Below are positions 11,258-23,899 of a DNA stretch of 64,000 nt, one piece after another. The notes below the pieces were generated by a model. That model ran no database searches. It worked only from the letters and a program-made list of their open reading frames with translations, and was not told the DNA's origin. Both the position numbers and the translations under genes were made by a program. How positions within the stretch are numbered: the stretch's first letter is position 1; each line of letters opens with the position of its first letter. The stretch is from Lindgomyces ingoldianus. Lineage: Eukaryota; Ascomycota; Dothideomycetes; Pleosporales; Lindgomycetaceae. The stretch spans positions 1,078,165-1,142,164 of the forward strand of contig NW_022985162.1 of assembly GCF_010093535.1 (NCBI RefSeq), read 5' to 3'.

Positions 11258-13277
11258 TCAGCCTGCCACCTTCCACACCTTCACACTCGCATCTCCACCC
11301 GTGGAGAGCACCTTGCCGGCCTTCTCCCATGCCACACCCGTGACACCATCCTTGTGGGCGTTGAGTGCTTTGATACGCTTTCCCGGCTCCTGTACGCTCC
11401 AGACCATGACATTGGTGTCCAGACTGCCACTTGCTGCGAAGCTGCCATTTTCATCCCACGCCAAACACGTGATGCGTGCCGTGTGCGCGCTCCATCTGTC
11501 CGTGATGAGTTTCCAGTCCGCAGACGCCTCGAAAGCGTATATTTTACCGTTACTTGTACCAACGGCAAGCTTGTCGCCAGAATCCGAGAATGATAGAGCA
11601 GAGATAGGAGATGTTGCCCGACGAACCTCCGTGCCTGTCTCCTTTAATTCTGTACCAGAAAGCGAATAGATGTGGACTAGTCTGTCATCACCGCCTACTG
11701 CGACAGTTATCCCGGATGCGGCTATGCAGGTGGGGCCATATTTGACGGAAAAGGACCCAGCTTTGGTTCCTTCGGAATAGAGCGCGATCGAATCAGATGA
11801 CAGTACAAGAACCAATCCCGACGAGGTCGCGATGCCCTTCGGCTGAAACTTGAGGGAGCTGAGAGACCCTGTGAAGATCTTGTTTGGAACAGATATAGAT
11901 CTCAGAGTATCGTCCCAGCCTACGCTAAAGACTTCTGCCTCACCTTTTGAATGAGAGGTCGCGAAGCCTGCCACGTAATTCGAGTGTGAGTCACTCTCAA
12001 CCTTGTCTGCCAGGCCTTCTGCAATGTTCCATGCAAGGACTCGGCCTTCATAAGATCCCGTTAAAAAGGTCGACCCAGATTTTCCAGCAGCCGTGACGTT
12101 CTTTTGATGACCACGAACCACCCGTGTTGGTTTTGGGTTTCCACCGACAAGATAGTTGAGATTCCCTTCAAGGTCAACACTTATCACGAGGCCATCACTA
12201 CGCCCTGTTGGCCAAACGACTCCCATTTGCTGGTCTGGGATACTTGGGGTGCCCTCCTCCCCCATTCTCCATGTTTGGATCGCTTTGCCCGCCTCTAGAT
12301 CCCATATTCGTACTGTTTGGTCTGCGGATGCTGTCACAAATTTGTTCGAGTCCTTAGCCCACGAGATGCCAAATATACTGCCAGTATGCACACCCTCCCC
12401 AATCTGGCCTTTAGGTTCTCCAGTCCGTCCATCGTATAGCCAGATCTTCTTGTCCGCACCAACACTGGCAAATACAGAGCCGTCTGGGGCAAAAGCGGTG
12501 CCAAAGACAAATCTGTTGTGTTGACCTCGAAGGCTGGTATTAAATTTGAACGGAGCGCCATGGTAGAACACTAAACTGGTGTCGTCGGAACCTGTCGCAG
12601 CGCGGAGAGGGCGCTGTTGTCGAATAGACACACAGTTAATCTGTGACGAGTGCCCAGAGATCTCGCCAACAGTGTTGCCGCTATCGGCCGTGATACAGTG
12701 GCCGAAACGTTCTTTGCCATCTCCAACGGCAATTATACGCTGTGAATCGCCATCCCATGCAAGATCGTTGATACGGCCGGCGATAATGTGATATTCGCCT
12801 ATAAATTACCTTAGCCTTGCTTTCCCAATCTCACACCGCCAGATGCAGATAATGTGCCTCTGTCAAATCCAGATCATACACACATACCTTTCGTAGCACC
12901 TTCGCCTACGCAATCCCATACTCGGACGGTTCCGGACACGTCTCCACTTGCAACATAGAACCCTGAGGGCGCAAACCGAGCAACGGTAGTCTGGGTGGTA
13001 TGCTGTGTGTATTGTTTACTGATAGCGGGGTTATCGATCGAACGGAGGAAAATGGATTTGTTGGACTAATGATCAAGGACGCGTGTTAGCTTCGGCGTTA
13101 ATAGGAGATATTGGGCACGTACGGCGTAGGCTATTCTTTCACCTTTTGGATCGGAGGAGAGAGGGGTGGGTTGGCCACGAGTTGTACTGGGCGACGCAGC
13201 CCAAATAGCGTCTGTTGAAACAAATCGGTCTGTGTGATAGCGAAGCGGGTTGCGTACATACCAGAAATGAGTGACAT
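11258..13277 (-). CDS. AIP1: Actin-interacting protein 1 (WD40)
   Basis: Four exons: 13277-13262, 13211-13123, 13065-12888 and 12798-11258, giving 607 residues (yeast Aip1 has 615). The first exon is only 16 nt and encodes MSLIS plus one base. The protein is a chain of WD40 repeats forming two beta-propellers; visible repeat ends include [37 protein letters not shown] and a terminal [12 protein letters not shown]. The conserved N-terminal blocks [19 protein letters not shown] and [15 protein letters not shown] are typical. Aip1 works with cofilin to disassemble actin filaments in the cytoplasm, at cortical patches and during endocytosis and growth. It is divergent from CHL1, sharing a 269-nt intergenic promoter region. 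Confidence 0.95.
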
Positions 13278-13546
13278 GTTCAAAATAAGACGGATCCTTC
13301 AATTGAGCTCAACAGGAGAGGGGAGTTGGCATTTAGGGAGAAGAGTGATTGCCCGGTGGTCTTCGTTAGAGCTCGAGTTTCAAGTGACAAAGAAGAGGCT
13401 AGTGGGGGTGGCTGTGCAGGTATACTAACTAGCACACAAGCAGCTAGGGTCGAGAATGTATCTCTCACACGTGACACTCTGTCTCTCACTTGCAAGCGCA
13501 GTCGCGTTAGCGGTTCCTCCGCTCCCAACCAATAATCACAACCAGT
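13278..13546. promoter_or_regulatory. Divergent promoter region between AIP1 and CHL1
   Basis: A 269-nt gap between two opposed start codons must carry both promoters. A CCAAT box occurs at 13529-13533, only about 13 nt before the CHL1 ATG. No TATA element is evident. Confidence 0.55.
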
Positions 13547-16301
13547 ATGGATGACGAGAACCGGGGCCGAGACTTCCACCACCCTTATGAACCATATGAA
13601 ATTCAAAAAGACTTCATGAACGCCGTCTATGATTGTCTGGAAGATGGAAAAGTCGGCATTTTCGAGTCGCCTACCGGAACGGGGAAATCATTGAGTCTAA
13701 TATGTGGCTCACTCACATGGCTACGCGATCACAAACGACGAGAGTTCGAAGAAGGCTGTGCAACAGATGCGGCAAGCAATGACGAACCTACTTGGATGAT
13801 CGAGTATGCTCGAAAGCAGAAAAAACAGGCCGCTATCCACCGACGCCAAGAATTGGAAACTCGTATCGCAAATATCAAGAAAAAGGAGAAACGCGTCAAA
13901 GAAAGATACCAGAATGGAGAACCACTATACAAGAGGCAGAAGGTTTCGTCGGATCAAGCGAGCCGGGAGGATGCTGATGAGACACGCTTCGTCTTGGATG
14001 ACTATGAAAGCGACGAAGAGGCGAGTCGGAAATCCACGTCATCCAATTTCAATCATTTTGGCCTATCCGCTGAGACGCAAGCTTTGATGGATCAGTTCGG
14101 ATATTCAGTCGGCCCAAAGAAAGAGCGCGAAGAGGACGCTGTGGACGAGATAAAGATCTTCTATTGTTCCAGGACTCACTCCCAACTAACCCAATTCTCG
14201 AGTGAGCTCAATCGGGTGAGAATGCCGCCAGCAATTAGGCTGGATGCTCCAAATGAAATTAAGGACGATGCTCAGTTGGTGGAGGACATTAAATATTTGA
14301 CGCTAGGCTCGAGAAGGAATCTGTGCATTAATCCAAAAGTGAGCAAACTCGGGAACACCACTACTATCAACGAACGCTGTCTTGAGCTACAACAGCCAGT
14401 GATATCTTCAGACTCTAAGTGCCCTTTCTTGCCCACGAAAGAAACCGAAACTCTAGTGAATGAATTTCGGGACCATGCGTTGGCTAGAATTAGAGATATC
14501 GAGGATCTCGGGGTCCTAGGGAGGAAGCTGAGTATATGTCCATACTACGCTTCTCGGCCAGCTACTAAATTCTGTGAGGTAAATCACCTCAATTCGATCC
14601 CTCATGTATATTGAACTGACGGAAGTAGGTCATAACCTTGCCGTACCCCTTATTGCTACAAAAATCTGCGCGTGAAGCCTTAAATCTCTCTCTCAAGGAC
14701 CATGTTGTTATCATCGACGAGGCGCATAACTTAATGGATGCCATCACAGGCATTTATTCCATCTCAGTTACCCTGGAGCAAGTACAGTTAGCTCGCACAC
14801 AGCTCACATTATACCTTCGGAAGTTTCGCCACAAATTAAAGGGAAAGAACCGGGTTTATGTTGCTCAGTCTATTCGAATCTTGGATTCAATCGTCGCATA
14901 TCTTCGGTCGAAAAGTGCCGACCCCAAAGCTATAGATTGCCTCGTCAACGCAGGCGATCTCATGTCAGGTAAAGGTGTTGATCAGATCAACCTTTTCAAA
15001 CTCAATCGGTATCTCCAGGATAGTCGGCTAGCTCGCAAAGTCGATGGTTATACTGTCTTTGCCGAACAGTCCCAAGAGAACGGCCAAGATGCGCATATCA
15101 AGCACACTCCCCGGCAGACTGTTCCCGTTTTAACGCATGTACAAGGCTTCCTAGCTTCTCTGATGAATCCATCTGCCGAAGGGCGATTCTTCTTTTCCAA
15201 AGAAGAAGCGAACTCGATAGCCTTGAAATACCTGTTGCTAGATCCCACCTTTCACTTCAAGGACATTGTTGAGGAAGCTCGGGCAGTCGTTCTCGCAGGT
15301 GGTACAATGTCTCCAGTAAGTTCAACGTGTCGGCCACTTGTGTCATGCTACTAATATAAGGTAGATGAGTGATTACGAGGAGCATTTGCTATCTTACTTA
15401 GGCCCTTCAAAGATCATGACCTTGTCGTGCGGACATGTAATACCACCCTCGAATCTCTTAGCTATTCCTGTCATAAGGACTTCGAGTGGAGCCGATTTTG
15501 ACTTCACGTTCGAGAAGCGCAACTTAGAGAGGATGGTACGTAATATGGCATTTTAGTGAAATATTTGTCCGCTGACACGCCTAGATGATCCACCTCGGAA
15601 ATGCAATATTGAGCTTTGCACAGCATGTCCCCGATGGCCTTGTAACCTTTTTCCCAAGCTACTCTTATCTCGATAGCTGCATTGCTGCATGGAAGCGTTT
15701 ACGCTTTACCCCCACCTCTGGATCCTCCTTTTGGGATGCCCTGCTTAAGATCAAACCGATCTACCTTGAACAGCGGAGCCAACAACAAGCCCCAAACTCA
15801 GGAGTACCTTCTAAAGGATCTAAAGAAGCAGCTGTGGACTCGGTCCTCGATGCATATTGCAGCGCAGTTGCTTCCGGTAATGGCCGTGGTGCTCTTCTCT
15901 TCGCTGTCATAGGTGGGACTCTTTCCGAGGGTATCAACTTTAGCGATTCCCTAGGGCGCGGAGTTATCGTCGTGGGGCTCCCATTCCCCAATCCGCATTC
16001 GGCAGAATGGAAAGCAAAGATGCAGTATATTTCTACCAGAGCTTCCGGCATTGGGCAGGGCGGCAAGGTTGCGGCACGGGAATTCTACGAAAACGCTTGT
16101 ATGCGAGCCGTGAATCAAACAGTTGGTAGAGCTATTCGACATCGAGGCGATTATGCTGCAATCCTAATGCTAGATAGACGATATAGTGGGGAGCGAATTC
16201 AGGCTAAGTTGCCCGGATGGATTCGAAGCTGTTTGGCGAATGGGGCAGGGGTCGGAGAAGTTGTGAGACATCTGGATGAATTCTTTGCGGGGAAATGTTA
16301 G
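13547..16301 (+). CDS. CHL1: ATP-dependent DNA helicase Chl1 (DDX11 family)
   Basis: Four exons: 13547-14578, 14629-15315, 15365-15535 and 15585-16301, all phase 0, giving 868 residues (yeast Chl1 has 861). This is an XPD/FANCJ-type superfamily 2 helicase. The N-terminus has FHHPYEPYEIQ (Q-motif-like) and the Walker A block ESPTGTGKSLSLICG near residue 40. Four Cys that fit the Fe-S cluster lie in RRNLCINPKV, NERCLEL, SKCPFLP and LSICPYYA. Walker B is IIDEAHNL in exon 2. C-terminal motifs include LAGGTMSP, GTLSEGINF and QTVGRAIRHRGDYA. The insertion at about residues 90-190 is charged, as in other fungal Chl1 proteins. Chl1 acts in the nucleus in sister-chromatid cohesion during S phase and in genome stability. 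All motifs appear intact. Confidence 0.96.
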
Positions 16302-16993
16302 TGGGTAAGTTCGTAACTCCCTTGTTGTAGATCTGGAGATGATGTTCCGAAAATTTCAAGGCCTGTAATAGCTCCTTGGATTGCGGTTGTGGCGTGCTAA
16401 CCCTGTGCTTCTAGATCTAAGACCAGAACCGCCTCTATCGCGAATGGACTGTTGAACCGATCGACACTTGCATTCATGCAATGTCGGGTCTCTCCTGCTG
16501 GCCCATTTCAATATTTTCAAACGCACACGCAGAGAATCGATAGCTTGATATGCACGAGGAAACGAAGACTCGTGCGTATTTATCGCGAGACCAGGGGAAC
16601 TGTCTCCGGAATTAAGCTCCTTCCACATTCTCTCTGCGTTTTACATCCTGGCAACACTATCATTCGGTATCTTAACGGGCAGCACCCAATTACCTCATTA
16701 CCTATTTAGTAGGTCATGAATACATATTGTTAGTACCTATCGGCGAGAGTGTTCCGTGACCGCACCTTTTAGCCACATATCGTCGTGCGCCTCATTATAC
16801 ATATAGTTCTCATTCTCATGTGAACTTTTTAAATCTCTTTCTTCCCCTTTTCTCTCGTCTCCCTTGTGGTCTTTGCACTTTCGTCACGTGCACTTCATTC
16901 CCAAGTACCTACTAGGTATTGACTTTGCATCGAACGGACGCAAGAGAGGCCACTCTAATATATATGGTCATTCCACTAAAAGGCTTCTCTACA
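16302..16993. other. Intergenic region downstream of CHL1
   Basis: Holds the CHL1 3' flank and the promoter of the next gene. Near 16680-16740 and 16900 there are several TACCTA/TAGGTA-type short motifs. No coding frame supported. Confidence 0.45.
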
Positions 16994-17773
16994 ATGGACC
17001 CCCCGCTTTCCACCGACCCCTCCGCTTTCCCTTCCCTTCAATCATCGTTGCACTTCCGGCCTCACTACCCCTCCCTCTCAGACTTCATGCCACCACCAAT
17101 GATGACGCCCTTCATAGATCCTCCGCCAGGATCGCCGCCCCCCGCAACAACGACAGTCCAGTATCCCCACCCTCATCGCTCCGACATGACAGGGCCACCA
17201 ATGTCCTGGATAACGAGCTTCATCCCACATCCACCTCACCATCCGCATAACGCCACCATCACCAGCACTGTAACATCCGTCGTCGATACTAGCAACACAG
17301 CAGTACCGGTTGTTCCCCTGACGACTGTTGAGGCGGACAAGAATAGCGGAATCTCGCACAGCGCGAGAATTGGCATCGTGTTGGGCATTACCGTGACCGC
17401 TATCCTCACCCTCCTCGCCATTGGTATGGGAATACTAGACTGTAGGCGTCGGCTTCGACAGCGCCGGGAAAAGCGACAGAGCATGGACTCGGAGCTCAAT
17501 ATGTGGCAAGCCGAGCTGAGGAGTGGCATGGCAGGGAGTCGGGGGAATAAAGCCGGAGGATTGTGGGAGGGATTGAAGGTTACGGAGGAGAATAGTGGTA
17601 GCAATGGGCGTGAGAAGAAGGAAGTTTATGCACCGGGGAGTGAGAGGGAATCGGAGTGCTTGCCGGCGTATATGCCGAGGGAGAGGGCGAGTGTTGTGAG
17701 TCTAGGTTTGCCAGTTATGAATGCGCCGGTTGTGCAAATCAGGAGCTTTTTGGATTTTGAGGAGAAGAAGTAA
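16994..17773 (+). CDS. Hypothetical single-pass membrane protein
   Basis: Single exon, 259 residues from the ATG at 16994 (context ACAATGG). An in-frame ATG at 16964 would add 10 residues. The first about 120 residues are rich in Pro, His, Ser and Thr with no clear signal peptide. One strong transmembrane helix follows at about 126-148 (RIGIVLGITVTAILTLLAIG), then a basic stop-transfer stretch (CRRRLRQRREKRQ), so the C-terminus is probably cytoplasmic. A Thr/Val-rich stalk precedes the helix. This architecture (Ser/Thr/Pro-rich ectodomain, one helix, basic tail) is common in fungal surface proteins and sensors. I do not recognise the family, and the lack of a signal peptide leaves topology uncertain. 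Confidence 0.65.
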   Translation: MDPPLSTDPSAFPSLQSSLHFRPHYPSLSDFMPPPMMTPFIDPPPGSPPPATTTVQYPHPHRSDMTGPPMSWITSFIPHPPHHPHNATITSTVTSVVDTSNTAVPVVPLTTVEADKNSGISHSARIGIVLGITVTAILTLLAIGMGILDCRRRLRQRREKRQSMDSELNMWQAELRSGMAGSRGNKAGGLWEGLKVTEENSGSNGREKKEVYAPGSERESECLPAYMPRERASVVSLGLPVMNAPVVQIRSFLDFEEKK

Positions 17774-18660
17774 TCAATGGATATCTTCTGACTTTCCTAT
17801 TACTGTGGAAATTGGCATGGGATCTGTCTCCAGTATCGTGATAAATGAAACATTAATGATAGGCTCGATTTGACACCCAAGCGCTCTAAATAAACGGATA
17901 TCGTGACTTCCAAATGCATGAGACCGTGAATTTAATGTAAGGATGCCTCTAATACACCTTTTCTGAGAAGTATTGTAGGGAAGTGTGCCACAATATGTGG
18001 CTGGTGAACGCCACATGCTCTGCGCTATTCAACACTCAATGCGGACAAGCCGAAGCGGAATCCGTCTCACCTCCAATTTAGCATCGTGTCTTCAACTCCA
18101 CGACATCGACATCACAATTCCACTGCCTATCTTAATTCCCTCTAATCCTCGGGGTGGGCATCGGGTTTTAGTTGTCAACATTTTCCCTGTTCTCTTTACT
18201 CCTCATAGTCCATACCTAGGTAGCGCTGCATGGCAGGATCTGCAACTGTTAGCGCATTGTTTGTCTCCCCGCGAAATATGATAACGGATTTGGAGGCATC
18301 GGATCATCCGAGGTAGTCTTTAGAAGATAAATCAGTTTCGTGTAAAAACGGAAACATGCCGAAACCATGGCGAGCGGCAAAGAGGGAGGAAAGGGGTGTG
18401 TATACTTCTGTCGCGCAAACGGAGGATGATACTGTGGAAATGACGGCCCATGGTAAAGGGGCCGAGAACGGAGGGCCGTAAGTTGAGGATTATTTCTATT
18501 GATTTCTGTTTGGTGGTCGATGAATTCTTGTGAGCGTTGATTGGATATTGTTGGCTCTGAAGGCGAGATTCTAGGTCCATGGACATCTCGGTTTAAAGAT
18601 TCGAAGTGCGAACGCAACACGAGACCTTTCATAACAACTAACTTTTTCATCAGGTCAAAT
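17774..18660. other. Intergenic region upstream of peptide transporter gene
   Basis: Contains the 3' flank of the membrane-protein gene and the transporter promoter. The frame is open in phase with the transporter from 18541, but the first in-frame ATG is at 18661. Nothing else distinct. Confidence 0.45.
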
Positions 18661-20429
18661 ATGGCAAATATAGATCCAGAATTCAAATTCGAAGATGTCG
18701 CAAACCGACCGTCACTAGGTAGAGGCGAGCCTACACCACATGAGCTAGCAAACCTCCGAAGGATTCCTGACCAACTGCCATGGAGTGCTTTCCTTGTCGC
18801 AATTGTCGAACTATGCGAGAGATTCGCATATTACGGTCTTTCCGGTCCATTTCAGAACTACATGTCCAACAAATGGCACGATCCGAATGGTCTCCCTGGA
18901 GCAATTGGCCTCAAGCAGGCTGGAGCAACGGCTCTCTCCAACTTTTTTCAATTCTGGTGCTACCTAACGCCTATCATTGGCGCCATTGTGGCAGATCAGT
19001 ATCTTGGGAAATACATAACCATCAAGTACTTCTCTATTGTGTACATGGTCGGGATTTTTATCCTCTTTCTTACATCCCTCCCAGTGTCCATTGCGCATGG
19101 GGGAGCATTCCCTGGTCTCATCGCATCCATGTTCATCATTGGTCTGGGAACGGGCGGTATCAAATCCAACGTCTCGCCCCTCATCGCTGAACAAGTCCGC
19201 AGGACGAAACCGTTCGTCAAGGTCCTTTCCAGTGGAAAGAGGGTCATTGTGGACCCAGAACTCACTGTCCAGAGAATTTACATGATATTCTACATGTGTA
19301 TCAACGTTGGGTCTCTATCAGCCATCGCAACTACGAATCTGGAACTACATGTGGGATTCTGGAGCGCGTACCTCTTGCCTCTATTCATGTTTTGCGTTGG
19401 CTACTTCATCCTGGTATCCGGCAAAAAGAGATATGTTATTCGACCACCGCAAGGTGGAGTCATTGGTAACTGCTTCAAGGCACTTTGGATTGCTATGAGG
19501 AACCGATTTGACCTCGACAAAGCGAAGCCCTCATTCCAAGAGCAAGAACAAGGGAGGCGAAGATACAAGGCTCCCTGGGATGACAAATTCATTGATGAAC
19601 TGAAGATTGCACTTATGGCGTGCAAAGTCTTCGCGTTCTTCCCTATCTACTGGGTCGTGTTTTCGCAGATGATGAACAATTTCGTCTCGCAAGGTAAATC
19701 ATCCCTCCCTCTTCCCATCCATTAACCACCCATAGACCTGTAGCTAAAACCAAAATAGCTGGCCAAATGGAACTCCACGGCATCCCTAACGACATCCTCC
19801 AAAACATCGACCCACTCACTATTATCATCCTCATTCCTCTCCTCGACCGCCTCATCTACCCGTTCCTCCGCTCAACTCTCCACCTTGCATTCGCACCCAT
19901 TACGCGCATCACCTTAGGCTTCTTTATAGCTTCTCTCGCCATGGTGTATGCCGCTATTCTGCAATCCCGCATCTACTCGGCGCCACCCTGTTTCGACTCC
20001 CCCTCGCACTGTGAAGCTGGAAAGATATCTAAAGACAAGTACAAACCGAATGAGATACACGTCGCCTGGCAAGCACCCGCATACATCCTCATCGCCCTCT
20101 CTGAAGTCCTAGCTTCGATCACGGGGCTTGAACTCGCTTATGCAAAAGCACCTGAGAATATGAAGTCGTTTATTATGTCACTATTCCTGTTAACTTCGGC
20201 CCTTGGAAGTGCGCTCGGGATATTAATTGCGCCAAGTGCCAAAGATCCGAACTTGGTGTGGTTGTATGCTGGGCTGGCTGCGACGAGTCTGTTGGCTGGT
20301 GGGGTGTTTCATATTATGTTTCGGAGACTAGATCAGAGGGAGACAGCGAGACCGGTTGAGAGTGCGGAGGAGGGGATTGAGATGACTAGACGGAAGAGCA
20401 ATGATGATGGAGGTACCCGAGAAGTATAA
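18661..20429 (+). CDS. PTR2: Proton-coupled oligopeptide transporter (POT/PTR2 family)
   Basis: Two exons, 18661-19693 and 19759-20429 (intron GTAAAT...AAATAG, phase 1), giving 567 residues. This is a POT/PTR family transporter with about 12 membrane helices. Visible signatures are ELCERFAYYG in TM1, GTGGIKSNVSPLIAEQ, the family signature FYMCINVGSL, and IYWVVFSQMMNN in TM7. ExxERF supplies the proton-coupling residues. The large loop between TM6 and TM7 carries a conserved-type basic stretch and PWDDKFIDELK. The C-terminal tail is charged and cytoplasmic. It imports di- and tripeptides at the plasma membrane, supplying nitrogen. The start is the first in-frame ATG after an upstream stop-free stretch. 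The symbol is by family; paralogs are common in fungi. Confidence 0.93.
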
Positions 20430-21724
20430 AGACTGTGAATTAGTAATATGTTCACCATAACGGCGTTGAAATATTGCGTACATTCCGTAAACACTCTGCG
20501 AGCGCACTGGATGATGCGTACGTACTACGGGCCAGTTTAATAATTGGCTTTCTTTTCAATGGGAAGTGATCCTGCTCACAACTCCTGCCTAAGTAGGCAA
20601 TTCACTCAGCCCAGAGCTTAGATCCTCCCCACACCTATTCAACCTCATGTTCAAATAAGAGAATATCCATGTATGAATCTTCAATAATCTCATCAAGGCC
20701 ATCTAAACGAACTCACCTCATAGATCTCATGCTCGTGGAGGAGGCAAGCAGAGAGTGTATATAATTAATGTACATTGCTCAATATACATTCAGGTGCTGA
20801 GCTCATCACTGTGAACTACATTATTTTAACAAAAAAAAAGGCTAAATCCTATAGGAAGTAACATTGCCAAGTTAGAATTGGCTGAAGTAGAAAATAGCCC
20901 AGTTGCCTCGAATTAGCTGGTAGCCTGCCTCCTATCTAATGCGAAGTGAACGAGTTCTCCGTAGCAAGTAGTTGCTCAGTGATGAGGGTAGGCCACTCCT
21001 TAAACCAGTGGGCCAAATTGGGCCAGCTCTGGGAGGAGGCGCGTTCGAATTTGCACCCTTCGGAAGCCATGCAGATGCATATTTCGCACTATCCAATCAA
21101 CGTGGCCACGTTCCATACAGCGGGAACTTTAAAGCGAAGGATGGCCGCTCCCGGGCCCTAAACGTCCCGGACAATGACCTCAAAACTGTTTGCTATGGAA
21201 AGAGTGTCTTGAATAATTATCTACTGCACTCATGAAATATTATGCTTGAGCATTGAATGGCGATCTTGGGGGATCAGTTGGAAAGAATGAGGAAGTACTT
21301 GCGGCTGCAGACGCCTCATGTGAGCGTTTGCTAGCTGGCTTACGGTAATTAAACGACTGGAAGGAGATGGCAAAGAGAGTTTAGAAGATACAGGATGAGA
21401 AAGGTAAGGTGCAGACTTGAGATGTGGAGGTTAATGCATTTAGCTATGTATTTACCCAAATAGCGATTAGCATCTGCCTTTTGCATTGTTCTTACTGTCT
21501 AGAAAGTAGAAAAATCGAAGATTTGCCTTTGGCATTCATATAGTTACTTGTAACATTGCACTAGTTACAAACAGTCTAAGGTAAGTTATGACTCCGTTGT
21601 TAGAATTGAAGACGTAAAGGTAATCAAGAACCCACCAATGCCGCTATGCAGAAAAGACAGTCACCGAAAAGTGTACAAGAATGACAGCTCCCAATCTAAC
21701 GGCTAACGCCTCGGACAACGAGAT
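20430..21724. other. Intergenic region between peptide transporter and Zn2Cys6 gene (1.3 kb)
   Basis: The 3' flanks of the two convergent genes. A nine-A run occurs near 20830. Short frames around 20950-21230 look random. No repeat or RNA gene recognised. Confidence 0.45.
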
Positions 21725-23899
21725 TTACCCCGTCGTCCGTCCATGTGTGAAGACTAGATCGGGCCCTTCACCACAGAGCTTCCCACTCATCATCGCAATC
21801 GCTTCATCCGACCAACGGAACGTATCCACTAGCTGATGATCTAAAAGTGCATTCAATCCCCTAAGTATCCATGCCTGCACATCCAGTGTAGTAAATTCGT
21901 AAGCCATGACGAAGCTAAGTCCGGTGTGAAATGCTCCGATTGGCTTACTTGCCCAGGCATCCTCCCACGTCTTACAAATCTCGAACGCAACAGTGCGGCA
22001 TTCCGCCTCTAATGCATAGTATCTGGAGTCGTATAGAGGAAGAAGCTTCATGATGACCTTGTTCGTCAGGATGAGAAGGGACCAGAAGCAGTTGTAAGCT
22101 ACCGCGACACGTCCACCATTAAAGTGGAAAGCGGTCGGAATAGGGCTACCATCCTCGATAGAAGGAAGTTCCACAGCCGCGGAACCATCGCGGAGTCTAG
22201 CGTTGAGAGGTTCTCCTAGGGAGCAAAGAGCCTGCTTCATGTTTTGAAGTTTGTTGAGGAGAATCGCTCGAGAAGTGGAGTATGCGCAATAATTGTTGGG
22301 GATGTAAGGTTCATTTGGAAACTCGAAGTCGGTAGTATCAAAACTCGCCGATGGGAAGTCGAGAGAAGGACAAGTATCCGAGAGATTGTCGTCAAAGTTG
22401 AAAGGTAAGTCGAACTCCGGTAAGACAACATCGCCGAGAGGTTGAACTGGTAGTTGATCTAAGTCTCTAAGCTCTCTGAGAAGTGCTGGAAAGTTAGCCA
22501 TATGGCGTAAAATTTCAGTGTATAGATGGTCTTCGAAGCTGAGCCCGTTATTGTCAAATGCAATGTCACTCCATTCGGGCCTTGTGAGGAAACAGGGCTT
22601 CCTTTCGTATATGGATGTGATAATCTAAGAAGAGTCAGCCTATTTATTAGTAGAAGATATCAAGCTAGTGGGCCTAAGTAGCAGGCCGCTCTTTCCACCT
22701 CTAGGCAGCTACCGAGTGGCAGGTGCGAAGAGTGACACAAAGGGGAATTGTAAGTTGATCTCAACGCATGTGAAGGCATAGAATCCGAGATCTAAAAAAT
22801 AAACTTACTATCCCGCCCCTATTGAATCGAAGAATCTCTTTAGCGAATCGGTCCTGGCACTGCTCTGGGCCTTGGAGTTCCATCAGACGTCCGGCACCTC
22901 CAACATGGGCTAAGTAACGGTTTCCCACTCTTGGGCCAGCCATCGCCTGTGCCAAGCAAAGTCAGTGGGTGTTGCAAGTACTCTAATTGCACTGAACACT
23001 TACCTCTACCAAACCCAACAGGACAGATGCACAGAGCGTGTTAGACGACATGCCTTCCTTCGGACTCTCCAGGCATGTTTGTAAGGCCTGGACTGCTCGA
23101 AGGTAGAGGCCGGGGTTCGCGATCTCAGTGGCTTTCTTCTTGTGGACCATTGACGAATGGGCGTTTACGAGGCATGCAACTGCGGCATCTAACGCTACGT
23201 TATGTCCAATTCTGGCAGGTACTTCACGGATGAATGGTCCAAATGCAGACATGCGGTGGCCGACGCTGCCGGTCGTGAAAGCTTCTACCAAGGCACGAGA
23301 TAACTCTTGATGCCGCGAAGGGGATGGCTGTCTAGAGATGGCAGTTCGCGGCGGGCTAGAACCTGGGCTAAGATGGGGGCTCCAGCGTGGTGATCTCTTT
23401 TGAAGTTGATCGGCGCCCTTGTTAGATATTCGGAACTTCTGAAAGACACCCCCGTTGTCGGACCATTTCTCGTTAAGCTGTGTTAACCGCTTACTACGTT
23501 GTACTTCATTGGTTGTTAAGGAATCTGCTGCTCGTTAGCATATAAAATTGGACAGGCGTACTTCTGTGAGCTGCCTCGTTAACTCCAAGATTAGGTAATC
23601 GAGTATACTCACTCGGACTGTGTACGCTGTGATAAGTACCTCTGTAGAATACTTCTCCAACCGGTGAAGCAGTGCTATCTTTCAACCTTGGTCCCAAGTC
23701 TTTGAAGGTGTGTCTTGCGGGAGGGCCCGGACAGCACTTGCCGTTTTTCTGACAGTTGATACAACTCGGCCAAGTTTCGTCACACTTGCTCAATCAGTCT
23801 GAATTTAGCTAGCCATACACGTGAACACTCTGCAAGCCATACCTTGATCTTCCTTTTTCGACAAATGAAGCATCCTGTACTCTTTGGAACGCCAACCAT
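21725..23899 (-). CDS. Zn2Cys6 fungal transcription factor
   Basis: Five exons: 23899-23843, 23784-23613, 23524-23004, 22946-22809 and 22624-21725, giving 595 residues. The binuclear zinc cluster starts at about residue 10: CFICRKRKIK | CDETWPSCINC, then QKNGKCC, fitting CX2CX6CX6CX2CX6C. Intron 1 falls inside the cluster, just before the third Cys, and needs an AAG acceptor. The middle and C-terminal regions have the hydrophobic helical character of the fungal-specific regulatory domain (for example GHNVALDAAVACLVNAHSS, and RPEWSDIAFDNN after the last intron). These proteins bind CGG-type sites and regulate primary or secondary metabolism. No target cluster sits beside this gene, and the neighbouring peptide transporter is not obviously linked. 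Specific function unknown. Confidence 0.88.
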
